Shown here piece by piece: positions 1 to 6,571 of a stretch of 29,707 bases of DNA. A program made the position numbers and the translations under genes. Source of the DNA: a virus. The notes beneath the pieces were generated by a model that saw only the letters and a program-made list of their open reading frames with translations, was not told the origin of the DNA and did no database searches. How positions within the stretch are numbered: position 1 is the first letter of the stretch; every line of letters begins with the position of its first letter. The stretch is from positions 1 to 29,707 of IMG/VR virus record IMGVR_UViG_3300037558_000912; one strand, 5' to 3'.

Positions 1-1
1 A

Positions 2-29
2 ATTATAACAGGATATCCTGATATGTCAA
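2..29 (-). promoter_or_regulatory. consensus sigma70 promoter with palindromic operator in the spacer
   Basis: On the minus strand a perfect -35 box TTGACA (24-29) is followed after 16 bases by a perfect -10 box TATAAT (2-7). The spacer holds a perfect 12-base palindrome CAGGATATCCTG (9-20), one base from the -10 box, where a bound repressor would block RNA polymerase. Transcription would run out of the left edge of the window. The promoter at 29532-29561 has the same layout. The boxes are read directly; regulation by a repressor is inferred. Confidence 0.75.
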
Positions 30-102
30 CCGGATCCACCGTGAATATCCTGGCCCAATCTGGCCTTAAGGTGGCCTACGGTGTGATGACGCAGGATGTA
101 GT
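30..102. other. non-coding stretch between left promoter and plus-strand ORF
   Basis: No open frame with a ribosome binding site was seen here on either strand. It would be the 5' side of the small plus-strand ORF at 103, but no convincing plus-strand promoter was found in it. Confidence 0.4.
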
Positions 103-258
103 ATGGTTGACAATGACTGGCACAAGGGCCTCCTAACCCTGTGTATAGCCGCGGGTATGCTACTCTTTTATAGTGTCATACGGTGTGTATCGTGCTGTCG
201 TTTGATGTGTAATGTAGCACAAAGTCTGCAGGAATGTTTAACCAATTGTGTGTTCTAG
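103..258 (+). CDS. possible small cysteine-rich membrane peptide (51 aa)
   Basis: This is the only plus-strand ORF that looks real. It starts at ATG 103 with AGGA at 93-96, six bases upstream, a good Shine-Dalgarno position. The peptide has a hydrophobic stretch (about residues 10-26, GLLTLCIAAGMLLFYSV) that could cross the membrane once, followed by a cysteine-rich tail with motifs such as RCVSCCRLMC. It converges on the minus-strand gene at 255, and the two stop codons overlap. No family is recognised. A single membrane segment in a phage peptide could fit a holin, spanin component or superinfection protein, but nothing in the sequence decides. A chance ORF remains possible given its length. 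Confidence 0.4.
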   Translation: MVDNDWHKGLLTLCIAAGMLLFYSVIRCVSCCRLMCNVAQSLQECLTNCVF

Positions 259-479
259 TTCAATCGTGGCTGGTTGCCCTGTGGTAGGTTCTCTATCAGT
301 TCCAACACCTGTGGCCTTGTGTAGCCCTGCATCTCTAGGCTCACCACTGCGTATTGCATTGCCAGTGTGGCTATCAGGAAAGCATCTCCCTGCACTCCGC
401 TGATCTGTTCCTGCATCTCCCGTCTTATGCGTTGGTATTCCCGGGCGAATTCATCCAGTTTCTTTTTGTCTCTTGTCAT
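255..479 (-). CDS. hypothetical protein, helical (74 aa)
   Basis: The protein is charged and probably helical. The first half, TRDKKKLDEFAREYQRIRRE, is Lys/Arg/Glu-rich; the middle is a more hydrophobic helix (AFLIATLAMQYAVVSLEM); the end reads YTRPQVLELIENLPQGNQPRLN. No domain is recognised. ATG 479 was chosen because the upstream in-frame ATG at 497 adds only MCYYYT. Neither start has a Shine-Dalgarno sequence. The bases just before ATG 479 contain TATTATACT, which could be a -10 box serving a leaderless message, but no good -35 box was found. The gene stands alone between the plus-strand ORF at 103 and the gene at 584. Confidence 0.6.
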   Translation of the reverse strand: MTRDKKKLDEFAREYQRIRREMQEQISGVQGDAFLIATLAMQYAVVSLEMQGYTRPQVLELIENLPQGNQPRLN

Positions 480-583
480 AGTATAATAGTAGCACATAAA
501 GGCGGATCAGTCTACCTGTTTGGTAAATCAACCTCACGCCCGTTGCTGTGCAATCTCTGGGTCATACAACTCACAGTCGAGAT

Positions 584-907
584 CTACTCTGCTTTCAACA
601 GTTGCCAGACCAATTCTTTCTCTAGCCACTTGGGTTTGTTCCGGCCTTCTGCCAACCACAGCAGGAACTGGCGTGTCGCCATCCATTGATCCACATCCAT
701 GTAGACCTCTGGTATCTGTGGTGCTGGTTCGTAGCCCTCTTGATCTATGTCCACTATGCCATCAACGAACCTGTGTATGTTGTGTCTGGCCTGCTTGATG
801 AACTCCTCCCAGCGATCATAGTTGTTGCTCTCGCGGATGATGTTGCGCCTGACCCGTTCCAACACCTGTGGATGATTCTGCCGGTTGTGTTCAATGAATT
901 CTGACAT
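584..907 (-). CDS. hypothetical protein (107 aa)
   Basis: This is a soluble, mainly helical protein of mixed charge and no recognised family. It starts MSEFIEHNRQNHPQVLERVR, has a central NYDRWEEFIKQARHNIHRF segment and an acidic stretch near VDIDQEGYEPAPQIPEVYMD, and ends with a Trp/Leu-rich helix (WLAEGRNKPKWLEKELVW). A longer version from GTG 940 is open. ATG 907 is preferred because the 908-960 interval folds as an RNA hairpin. Neither start has a clear ribosome binding site. A likely promoter lies at 1048-1076, which would give a leader of about 130 bases containing the 916-960 hairpin. The setting, among regulatory DNA and other small genes, suggests an early or accessory gene. Confidence 0.6.
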   Translation of the reverse strand: MSEFIEHNRQNHPQVLERVRRNIIRESNNYDRWEEFIKQARHNIHRFVDGIVDIDQEGYEPAPQIPEVYMDVDQWMATRQFLLWLAEGRNKPKWLEKELVWQLLKAE

Positions 908-915
908 GGTTTGTA

Positions 916-960
916 AAGGGGACCGCACGCCAATGGCCACACTGTTGTGATGGTCCCCTT
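916..960 (-). promoter_or_regulatory. leader hairpin just upstream of the gene at 584-907
   Basis: AAGGGGACC (916-924) and GGTCCCCTT (952-960) are perfect 9-base inverted repeats with a 27-base loop. In the minus-strand RNA the stem ends eight bases before ATG 907, which has no Shine-Dalgarno sequence. It could control translation or stability of that message. Only a short U tract follows, so it is a poor intrinsic terminator. Confidence 0.5.
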
Positions 961-1047
961 GCTTATAAGTGCATCCAGCGGATCTTTAGAGCACGCCTGG
1001 ATCCGGGATATTGGAATAGATCCTGACTAACCGTTGGACGCATTTGT

Positions 1048-1076
1048 ATTTAAACACATCTAGATCTGGAAGTCAA
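1048..1076 (-). promoter_or_regulatory. probable sigma70 promoter for the gene at 584-907
   Basis: On the minus strand TTGACT (1071-1076, one mismatch to consensus) is followed after 17 bases by TTAAAT (1048-1053, four of six matches). It sits immediately downstream of the terminator at 1078-1138, as expected for a new transcription unit. The spacer contains the palindrome ATCTAGAT. It is weaker than the promoters at 2-29 and 1430-1458. Confidence 0.45.
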
Positions 1077-1077
1077 G

Positions 1078-1138
1078 AAAAAAGTGCTGGGTGGGGATCT
1101 TAATGTATGGCAATAGATTTAGATAGGAACCACCCAGC
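1078..1138 (-). terminator. Rho-independent terminator, long loop
   Basis: On the minus strand GCTGGGTGG (1130-1138) pairs perfectly with CCACCCAGC (1086-1094). Two bases later comes TTTTTT (1078-1083). The 35-base loop is long for an intrinsic terminator. It follows the gene at 1223-1423 and lies directly before the next promoter, which supports the assignment. Confidence 0.6.
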
Positions 1139-1222
1139 GAAGGGGTAGGATGCCTGTCAGAAAGATAGCACCCCAGCCTCTGTCCCTCTCGTTTTGCAAG
1201 GAGTAGGACAAAACTATTTAAC
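1139..1222. other. 3' non-coding region of the small zinc-binding gene
   Basis: No ORF was seen. GGGGT and ACCCC segments on the minus strand could form a weak second hairpin ahead of the terminator at 1078-1138. Confidence 0.4.
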
Positions 1223-1423
1223 CTATAGAACTGCGTCTACGTCAATTCCTTGTGGCGGCGACATCACTTCAGCGAGTTCCCAATGTTGGTCACGACTGAG
1301 CCATTTGATGAATCCGTGATCCTGACATCTCAGGCACGAGTAGTGACACGAATTGGATGTTTCTTGTAGAAACAATTCACAATGATCATTGCATTTCTTC
1401 AAAAATTTTAATTGATTTGACAT
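1223..1423 (-). CDS. small Cys/His-rich protein, possible zinc ribbon (66 aa)
   Basis: The protein carries clustered metal-ligand residues: C11, H14 and C15, then C26, H27, C30, C33 and H36, in the context SCHYSCLRCQDHG. This is followed by FIKWLSRDQHWEL. Spacing of the CxxxC and CxxC pairs suggests one structural zinc site, so a small nucleic-acid-binding or regulatory protein is plausible. No named family was recognised. The start at ATG 1423 is set by the perfect promoter just upstream (1430-1458): a start site seven bases past the -10 box would fall on the A of the ATG, giving a leaderless message, and no Shine-Dalgarno sequence is present. An open frame continues upstream to 1480, but it would run through the promoter. 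A 12-base inverted repeat flanking the -10 box overlaps the start codon, so the gene may be autoregulated. Confidence 0.65.
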   Translation of the reverse strand: MSNQLKFLKKCNDHCELFLQETSNSCHYSCLRCQDHGFIKWLSRDQHWELAEVMSPPQGIDVDAVL

Positions 1424-1458
1424 CACACAATTATATTTGATTCCATGTGAGATGTCAA
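1417..1458. promoter_or_regulatory. 12-base inverted repeat operator around the -10 box
   Basis: On the minus strand TTGACATCTCAC (1447-1458) and GTGTGATGTCAA (1417-1428) are inverted repeats with one mismatch in 12, separated by 18 bases. One arm overlaps the -35 box and the other the start codon of the zinc-ribbon-like gene. The centre-to-centre distance is about 30 bases, close to three helical turns, which suits a dimer or a pair of dimers. Binding would block polymerase. The repeats are seen; the binding protein is unknown. Confidence 0.55.
1430..1458 (-). promoter_or_regulatory. perfect consensus sigma70 promoter, leaderless
   Basis: On the minus strand TTGACA (1453-1458), a 17-base spacer and TATAAT (1430-1435) match the consensus at every position. 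The expected start is at about 1423, the first base of the downstream ATG. Confidence 0.85.
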
Positions 1459-1803
1459 GAAATACGAAGTGCGGAAGCACTGAGTTCGTCGTCTATGACG
1501 ACGATTACATCGTCCTAAAGGACTCGTAAAGTTTTCTCTTCAATGGACTAATTTATTCTTGTCTAACATTCAGATTACCAGAACGCGGAAATTTTGAGAG
1601 TGGTTTGTCGGTCTGATTCGTGTCCCTGGCCTCTCTGCCTCACACACAAAATCACCTAACTGGCTTGTTGGTTAAAACGCCTTAAGGTTTTATAGTGTGC
1701 TACTAGAACGGTGCGTTCTTTACACCCCACAGTTTCTGAGATAACTGCCAAAACTTTTTGCCTTTGCTGAGTTGTCTATTGCCTAAAAAATGCCTACATC
1801 ACA
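1459..1803. ncRNA. non-coding region, candidate structured RNA on the minus strand
   Basis: No ORF with a ribosome binding site was found here on either strand. On the minus strand the interval is bounded by a promoter (1804-1833) and ends in a chain of hairpins: GTCC/GGAC (1512-1523), TCGTCGT/ACGACGA (1486-1504) and AGTGC/GCACT with a 4-base loop (1468-1481). AGAACG-GTG-CGTTCT (1705-1719) makes another. The hairpins, the promoter and the absence of coding suggest a transcript of roughly 330 bases. A D-arm-like string near 1660 was examined, but no tRNA could be built. Confidence 0.35.
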
Positions 1804-1833
1804 AGTATATAGTGTTATGCTACCAGATGTCAA
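1804..1833 (-). promoter_or_regulatory. sigma70 promoter into the non-coding region
   Basis: On the minus strand TTGACA (1828-1833) is followed after 18 bases by TATACT (1804-1809, five of six). The sequence TTGACATCT is shared with the promoter at 1453-1458. The first ATG downstream is followed directly by a stop codon, so the transcript is not expected to encode protein near its 5' end. Confidence 0.6.
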
Positions 1834-1866
1834 GACTTTTTGATATACAGGCGTCTGTGTTGGATT

Positions 1867-1931
1867 AAACGCCATTCTATTGGCGGTTTAGATGGTAAGG
1901 TTTGGTTGGTAAGGTTTGGTCTGGACCAGAC
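1867..1931. repeat. hairpin, tandem 14-base repeat and palindrome
   Basis: AAACGCCA (1867-1874) pairs with TGGCGGTTT (1881-1889), leaving one bulged G. It is followed by two exact tandem copies of TGGTAAGGTTTGGT (1893-1906 and 1907-1920) and then the palindrome GTCTGGACCAGAC (1919-1931), which ends in the stop codon of the gene at 1931. No U tract follows on the minus strand, so this is not a classic terminator. It could be a protein-binding or structural site. Confidence 0.55.
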
Positions 1932-2188
1932 TACTTGGGTGGTTTCCTCAACCGATTGATCTCTGTCTTGATGAAGTAGTCACTGCTGTAGGCATCCAAT
2001 CTGTTGTGTTCTTTGCGTGTGAATCTTGGTGGCAGTTTGACCACTTCGCTCACTGTCTTTTTGTGTAGGATGAAGGTGCAGGTGTGTCTGTCACCAGAGC
2101 ATTTGAGACTCAGTCCCTTGCCACGCGGTGACATGTCCCTACATCGCCAATAGCCGTATTTGTCTAATCGCTCTTTGAAGTTTTGCAC
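1931..2188 (-). CDS. hypothetical basic protein (85 aa)
   Basis: The protein is basic, with the core RLDKYGYWRCRDMSPRG, then LSLKCSGDRHTC and a charged C-terminus ending EINRLRKPPK. Three cysteines and two histidines are present, but their spacing does not match a zinc finger known to me. The start is GTG 2188, supported by GAGGT seven bases upstream; an internal ATG would remove the first 18 residues. It follows the fibre gene at 2212 by 23 bases and is the last gene of the tail transcript before the non-coding region. No function is assigned. Confidence 0.65.
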   Translation of the reverse strand: MQNFKERLDKYGYWRCRDMSPRGKGLSLKCSGDRHTCTFILHKKTVSEVVKLPPRFTRKEHNRLDAYSSDYFIKTEINRLRKPPK

Positions 2189-2211
2189 TCACTGACCTCG
2201 TCACAGGAATC

Positions 2212-2646
2212 CTATGAACTTGGCACTTCAGAATTGTCTGAAAAATATCTCCAGACACCACCAGCATAATACACCGGTGTGTCCACGGTTGAATCTCCGT
2301 CTGATGCTATCGCAACCATGCCGTCTGCTAGATCTGATCTGGCATACAGGGCTGATCTTGATTGTGGGTTCATCTGTAGCACCGAATTGATGTTGACCGT
2401 TCCTGTGTTTGGTGTCAACGTCAAATCTGTTGAACTGCTACTGATTATGGTGTCAGGCAGTTGTGCGTTCGAAATCTTTGAACTGGCGTCTATGCCAGCA
2501 ACACCTGATGCCTGATTACGACCATTGATGATGTTCTTGATCTCATCAAGGGCTGTCTTTAAATTTGGTCTAGCACTGGCAGGATTGTCCGTGCCTGCGT
2601 CCAGGTTTGAAGTGTCTATGTTTGAATCATTTGTTGGCCAAGCCAT
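2212..2646 (-). CDS. short tail fibre / distal tail protein (144 aa)
   Basis: The N-terminus, MAWPTNDSNIDTSNLDAG and then a tDNPASARP segment, resembles that of the fibre protein at 21988-22542 (a WP near the start, then tD.P..ARP and a helix ending in II). This suggests a shared attachment segment. The middle, SGVAGIDASSKISNAQLPD, is typical of phage tail fibres and collagen-like tail tip proteins. The C-terminus (VYYAGGVWRYFSDNSEVPSS) resembles the short caps that end marine phage fibres. AGGAG lies just upstream of ATG 2646. It is the second gene after the gpJ-like protein, where side-fibre or tip accessory genes usually lie. Receptor binding is inferred from context. Confidence 0.7.
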   Translation of the reverse strand: MAWPTNDSNIDTSNLDAGTDNPASARPNLKTALDEIKNIINGRNQASGVAGIDASSKISNAQLPDTIISSSSTDLTLTPNTGTVNINSVLQMNPQSRSALYARSDLADGMVAIASDGDSTVDTPVYYAGGVWRYFSDNSEVPSS

Positions 2647-2675
2647 TGTTTGTTTCTCCTATTGTGTATATTTAA

Positions 2676-3548
2676 CTATTCTAGATTGCCATCGCTTGTT
2701 ATTGCCACCTCAGGCAGTCCTTTGACAATGAAGTCAAATGTGCCGTTGGTGTCCGTGGCGTTGTTGGGCAAATATACCTGTATTGTAAAATTGTCAGTTG
2801 ATTTGGACACACATCTGGCCAATGGCACAGAAGTGATTGATCCTGTTGACACACTGCTGGTGTCACCAACGAAATAGCCGGTGTTCACATAACCGCTGGC
2901 CACATACAATGACACAGAACCACTAGATCCTGTCACCACCGTGTCAGTGATTTCTGTCCTTGGTGTTATGCCAACGAACTGTATGTCCGTGAATGTGTTG
3001 CTGGTTGGCACCACCCTAGTGGTCGTGCTACCATCATCCACTGTGGCTGTGTTGAAACTTTCTATGACCTCTTCGTTCAAGGTTGTGTTGAGGTCAATGT
3101 TGATGCCAGATATGCCCTGTGGTGCTGTGTTGACACCTGAATTTATGGTTATGGTGACCCTGTAATATCTCTTGGCCCCCAGTGAGGTGAATGTTGGACT
3201 TGACGTCCTTGTCAATGTCACTGATGTGGCCGAACTCATGTCACTGTTGTCCGAACCTTCGATCAGTATCGTTGGAATGTCCTCGTTGCTTGAGTCCAAG
3301 GTTATGGATTCTTCCAGACTGCCATCCTTGGCAGTTGACAGTTGTATGTTTGGCACGATCTTGGCGCTCCGACCGAAGTCGACTATCGCGGAAGTGAATG
3401 CCACTGTTGTGCTTGATGAAAGATTCTTATACCAAGTGGTGTATGAGTCCCAAGTCTGGTATGGCGATGAACCTAGGTTGGCCCAAGTCAAGGTGTCCTT
3501 AGGCAGATACACCTGTTGTCCCACATCAAAAAATCCTGTTCCGGCCAT
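2676..3548 (-). CDS. distal tail / fibre protein following gpJ-like gene (290 aa)
   Basis: This is a beta-rich Ser/Thr/Val protein with no catalytic motif. The first 60 residues are aromatic (VYLPKDTLTWANLG, YQTWDSYTTWYKNL). A central part (about 95-150) reads like a beta-sandwich, with ILIEGSDNSDMSSATSV and KRYYRVTITINS. The C-terminal half has LYVASGYVNTGYFVGD and FTIQVYLPNNATDTNGTFDFIV. ATG 3548 has AGGAGA upstream. It begins nine bases after the gpJ-like gene, so it probably belongs to the tail tip or central fibre. No named family was recognised. Confidence 0.7.
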   Translation of the reverse strand: MAGTGFFDVGQQVYLPKDTLTWANLGSSPYQTWDSYTTWYKNLSSSTTVAFTSAIVDFGRSAKIVPNIQLSTAKDGSLEESITLDSSNEDIPTILIEGSDNSDMSSATSVTLTRTSSPTFTSLGAKRYYRVTITINSGVNTAPQGISGINIDLNTTLNEEVIESFNTATVDDGSTTTRVVPTSNTFTDIQFVGITPRTEITDTVVTGSSGSVSLYVASGYVNTGYFVGDTSSVSTGSITSVPLARCVSKSTDNFTIQVYLPNNATDTNGTFDFIVKGLPEVAITSDGNLE

Positions 3549-3556
3549 CTATTCTC

Positions 3557-5665
3557 CTAAGGGTTCAAATTAACATTGGTTGATGAAACTGTCTTCAAGG
3601 TCGAGCCTGACGTTGTCAAAGACACAAACATTGGATCAGGAGTTATGGTCGCCGCCGCGGATCTGTTGCCCTGATTGTTTATAGCAAACACACTGACTTT
3701 GTGTGCCTTGGATCCCCTTAGATCAAACTCCATGAATTTGAATATGATATCTCCACTGGCATTGGTTGCAACGGTGCTTGCCAGTTGCGTGAAGAACCTT
3801 GTGTCTGACACAGGATCACCCACACGCAGAACCGCAATCTGGTATGACACTATGTTGGTGTCAGCGGATGGTGTGAATGTTAGACTGCCCAATTGATGTT
3901 TGAAACCTACGACGGCAAACCTCAGTGATAGGTTGACTGAATTTGCTGTGTATTGTAGATTTGTTGCCGGGGACACAGCCGCCAAAGGGTTTGGCAGATT
4001 TATAACTGGTCTCGTGGCCGCGATTGACTTGGCCGCAATGGCATAATTTGTAGGTTGATGTTCAACAGCACCGATCATTATATCTCCACCGGCGTCTATC
4101 TTCATCTCAACGATTCTGAAAACACCACTCAATCCAATATGTTCGTTGGCGATGTTTATGAGGTCTCCAACACCTGTGTTAGATGTTGCCAATGTTGTGC
4201 CGAACTGCACATATTTTGAAGTCCTAGATCTTTTCGTGAACACCTCGCCATACTGTAGAGCCTGTTCTCTGCTGGTCACTGTTGGTAGAACTATCTCTTT
4301 CTGTAATCTCTTGCCGTCGTCCTCGGCCAGCATCGCCACGTCAATGGCACTGCCCTCTTCAGGAAAAACCACTTGGTTGGGTTGATATGAAACATTGTCA
4401 TCTGCACCTGGATCGACGAAGGTCACAACACATCTGTTTATTTTTGCGTTCTTGTGTTCTCCCTCTAGACTCATGCCTCCGACTATGTGATCGTTAGTGA
4501 TGCTGAACACTGTTGCGGGATTGGCCGGTGTTGCTGTGATGTCTGTGTTATCACCACCGTGTTCTATCTGTAATTTGTATTTGCCCTGTTGGTATGGCAT
4601 GATACCTCTGAAACCCATCAGCAGGATCTTGCAATTGGCAAGGATGCTGTTAGCCGTGTTGATCACGGAATTTGAAGTGAATGCTTTGCCTGTTGTTGAA
4701 CTGGTGTATGTCACCGTCTGGTCACACAGGTCCGCCGCTGACTTGAAACTGGCGAAATCAAATGCGTCGTTGGCCAGTCCTTTTCCGTATCGGTCGGATC
4801 TCATGTAGTCGAGTAGGACTGACACAGGGTTGTCGTCGAACACCTCTGTCTCGTTTGCATACAATGTTGAATGACTGCCACTCAGTGTTGTGGCATCCAA
4901 TATCTTCTTGCCCTGTAGCACTAATTTTATGTTTGGTATGCCGCCGGTGTAAGGATTGTTGTTGGCATCGTCCTGGTCCTTGATCTCTTTCCATTCGAAC
5001 CTACAGGCGATATGACAGAGTCCTGACAGTCTGTGTAGATTGGTCCAACCTGGAGCACCACCTGAACTGTCTATGTCTGAGAACACGCCTGAACCATCAC
5101 TGGCACTGGATTGATTATCTCTGCCGTCAAAGAATTGAACTTTCATCCTGTCCTTGAAATCTCCTGTTGATGGTTCGGCCACGACTCCGTGTGCATACGA
5201 AGTAAGTGTGACTTCTGCGTCATCAACTAATAATTTTGTGAAACCATTGCACTGTCCTTCTGCCAACACCATGTCGACATAAAGGTATTTGTTGTTTGTT
5301 CCATTTGTGGATACGAAAACACGAGTGCCTCCGACCATTCTAGTCCCATACACCACAGGAATGTGTTCAATGGCCGACTGTTTGTTCAGCATCACTCCTT
5401 GTATGTCTGATACCTGGTCTGTGCCTATTCCAAAGTCTGGTGTGTCAATGTCAAATCCGAAAGGTGAAGTGATGGCAGACACAAGTCCGCTGAACACCTT
5501 GCCCACACCTCTGACAATGCTCTTGAAGACTTTTGCTATTGGTTTGAATATTTTCTTGATAGGATTACCTCCACCACAATTGGCTATTGGCCCAGAGTAT
5601 TCATATGAATCCTCTTCTATGATGTTGTCATCTTTGTCTAAGACTATCTTGTTGTAGATCTTCAT
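3557..5665 (-). CDS. gpJ-like tail tip / host specificity protein (702 aa)
   Basis: Position, size and sequence fit a lambda gpJ-type central tip protein, which closes the tail tube and contacts the host receptor. The N-terminus (MKIYNKIVLDKDDNIIEEDS...GPIANCGGG) is followed by an amphipathic, basic helix (about residues 36-68, IKKIFKPIAKVFKSIVRGVG) that could touch the membrane. Residues of about 100-200 carry the hub-like segment IPVVYGTRMVGGTRVFVSTN and a long run of beta strands. A fibronectin-like part is likely after about 590. It is shorter than lambda gpJ (over 1100 aa), so receptor binding may be shared with the downstream fibre genes. It overlaps the acetyltransferase gene at 5662 by four bases (ATGA). 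Confidence 0.8.
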   Translation of the reverse strand: MKIYNKIVLDKDDNIIEEDSYEYSGPIANCGGGNPIKKIFKPIAKVFKSIVRGVGKVFSGLVSAITSPFGFDIDTPDFGIGTDQVSDIQGVMLNKQSAIEHIPVVYGTRMVGGTRVFVSTNGTNNKYLYVDMVLAEGQCNGFTKLLVDDAEVTLTSYAHGVVAEPSTGDFKDRMKVQFFDGRDNQSSASDGSGVFSDIDSSGGAPGWTNLHRLSGLCHIACRFEWKEIKDQDDANNNPYTGGIPNIKLVLQGKKILDATTLSGSHSTLYANETEVFDDNPVSVLLDYMRSDRYGKGLANDAFDFASFKSAADLCDQTVTYTSSTTGKAFTSNSVINTANSILANCKILLMGFRGIMPYQQGKYKLQIEHGGDNTDITATPANPATVFSITNDHIVGGMSLEGEHKNAKINRCVVTFVDPGADDNVSYQPNQVVFPEEGSAIDVAMLAEDDGKRLQKEIVLPTVTSREQALQYGEVFTKRSRTSKYVQFGTTLATSNTGVGDLINIANEHIGLSGVFRIVEMKIDAGGDIMIGAVEHQPTNYAIAAKSIAATRPVINLPNPLAAVSPATNLQYTANSVNLSLRFAVVGFKHQLGSLTFTPSADTNIVSYQIAVLRVGDPVSDTRFFTQLASTVATNASGDIIFKFMEFDLRGSKAHKVSVFAINNQGNRSAAATITPDPMFVSLTTSGSTLKTVSSTNVNLNP

Positions 5666-6117
5666 GCTATGACTGGTTTCCTATAATAATCTATGTGATG
5701 TTCGTATCCTAATCTTTCATAGAACCTCTGCATCTGTTTGTTGTTCTTGCCAAATCCATAACCTATATAAACTTCGCAGGCACCTTTCTCTTTGGCCCAT
5801 TTGTAAACGGCCTTGTATAATTTTATGCCTAGAGAACCTGTCCTGTATTGAGGCTTCACATAGAAGAAGATATCTTGCACATAGGTTTCGTATGAGAAAT
5901 CATACTGATTCAATCCACAGGCAGTGCCTCCTATGATTTCACCTTCCTGTTCCGCCACCAACACACAGAAATCAGGATTGCCTATGCTGTTGAGATAATA
6001 ATTCTTAACACGCTCAATGTCAAAGTGTAGATGACTCCACAGGCTTTCGGCGTGTTGCTGTTTGGCCATTTCACAGCATTGTTTTAGGTCTTTCCTAATG
6101 AATGGTCTAATGGTCAC
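5662..6117 (-). CDS. GNAT-family N-acetyltransferase (151 aa)
   Basis: The whole GNAT fold can be followed. Strand beta-4 (VQDIFFYV, 80-87) is followed by the acetyl-CoA pyrophosphate loop QYRTGSLGIKL (90-100, a clear Q/RxxGxG/A motif) and helix YKAVYKWAKEKGA; later come the ACEVYIGYGFG strand and FYERLGYE (132-139). Such enzymes transfer acetyl from acetyl-CoA to an amine. The substrate cannot be read from sequence; the tail location raises the idea of modifying a tail protein or a host surface sugar. The gene overlaps its neighbours at both ends and is co-transcribed with the tail tip genes. It sits where lambda has gpK and gpI. Confidence 0.88.
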   Translation of the reverse strand: MTIRPFIRKDLKQCCEMAKQQHAESLWSHLHFDIERVKNYYLNSIGNPDFCVLVAEQEGEIIGGTACGLNQYDFSYETYVQDIFFYVKPQYRTGSLGIKLYKAVYKWAKEKGACEVYIGYGFGKNNKQMQRFYERLGYEHHIDYYRKPVIA

Positions 6118-6571
6118 TTACCTTCTCCCAGTTTATGTCTATCTCGTCAAATCCGTTCTTGATCAGGAATGACATTCTATCTTGTTTGTTGTTGAACAAG
6201 TATGAATTCGAACTTGTTCTTATGTGTCTGATTCCATTTTCACTACAGAACGCATATATGGTGTCTAATAACAATTGGTAGTATGCCTCGTGTCTGTGGT
6301 CTGTGTCCATGTGTATGAGATCTATGTGGCATTTCTTTTTTGTGTTCCATGGAAACTGATCTATCTGTGCCACTGCGAATCCTACCAATAGAGCGTCCTT
6401 GAATAGACCAAATGCTAGATTGGTCTCCAGTGATAGAATGTTTTTAACCTGTATGTTGAAATTGGTCTTTTCAAAATCTCTATCTACCCAACCTCTTTCG
6501 ACCACTGCCCTGTATGCCAAGTCTAAAACCTGTGCGATGTCTTTTTTGTCCAATACTCTTACTATGTTCAT
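6107..6571 (-). CDS. second GNAT-like acetyltransferase, degenerate CoA loop (154 aa)
   Basis: The architecture follows GNAT enzymes: MNIVRVLDKKDIAQVLDLAY at the start, LVGFAVAQI as a central strand, then HIDLIHMDTDHRHEAYYQLLLDTIYAFC, where strand beta-4 and the CoA-binding helix belong, and FLIKNGFDEID near the end. The usual RxxGxG/A loop is replaced by DHRHEAYYQ, so CoA binding may be weak or lost. ATG 6571 was chosen over an in-frame ATG at 6586 because GGGGGA lies at good spacing before it and its first base overlaps the previous stop (TAATG). It overlaps the next acetyltransferase by 11 bases. The two may act together or derive from one duplication. Confidence 0.75.
   Translation of the reverse strand: MNIVRVLDKKDIAQVLDLAYRAVVERGWVDRDFEKTNFNIQVKNILSLETNLAFGLFKDALLVGFAVAQIDQFPWNTKKKCHIDLIHMDTDHRHEAYYQLLLDTIYAFCSENGIRHIRTSSNSYLFNNKQDRMSFLIKNGFDEIDINWEKVSDH

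Noticed and set aside
1481-1530. Hairpin chain at 1468-1523 as an intrinsic terminator
   Set aside because: There is no run of U residues on the minus strand after the stems, only TCGTATTTC, so it is described as structured RNA.
1650-1735. D-arm-like string (GGCTTGTTGGTTAAAACGCC) suggesting a tRNA on the plus strand
   Set aside because: No acceptor stem, anticodon stem or canonical TTCRANY loop could be placed around it.
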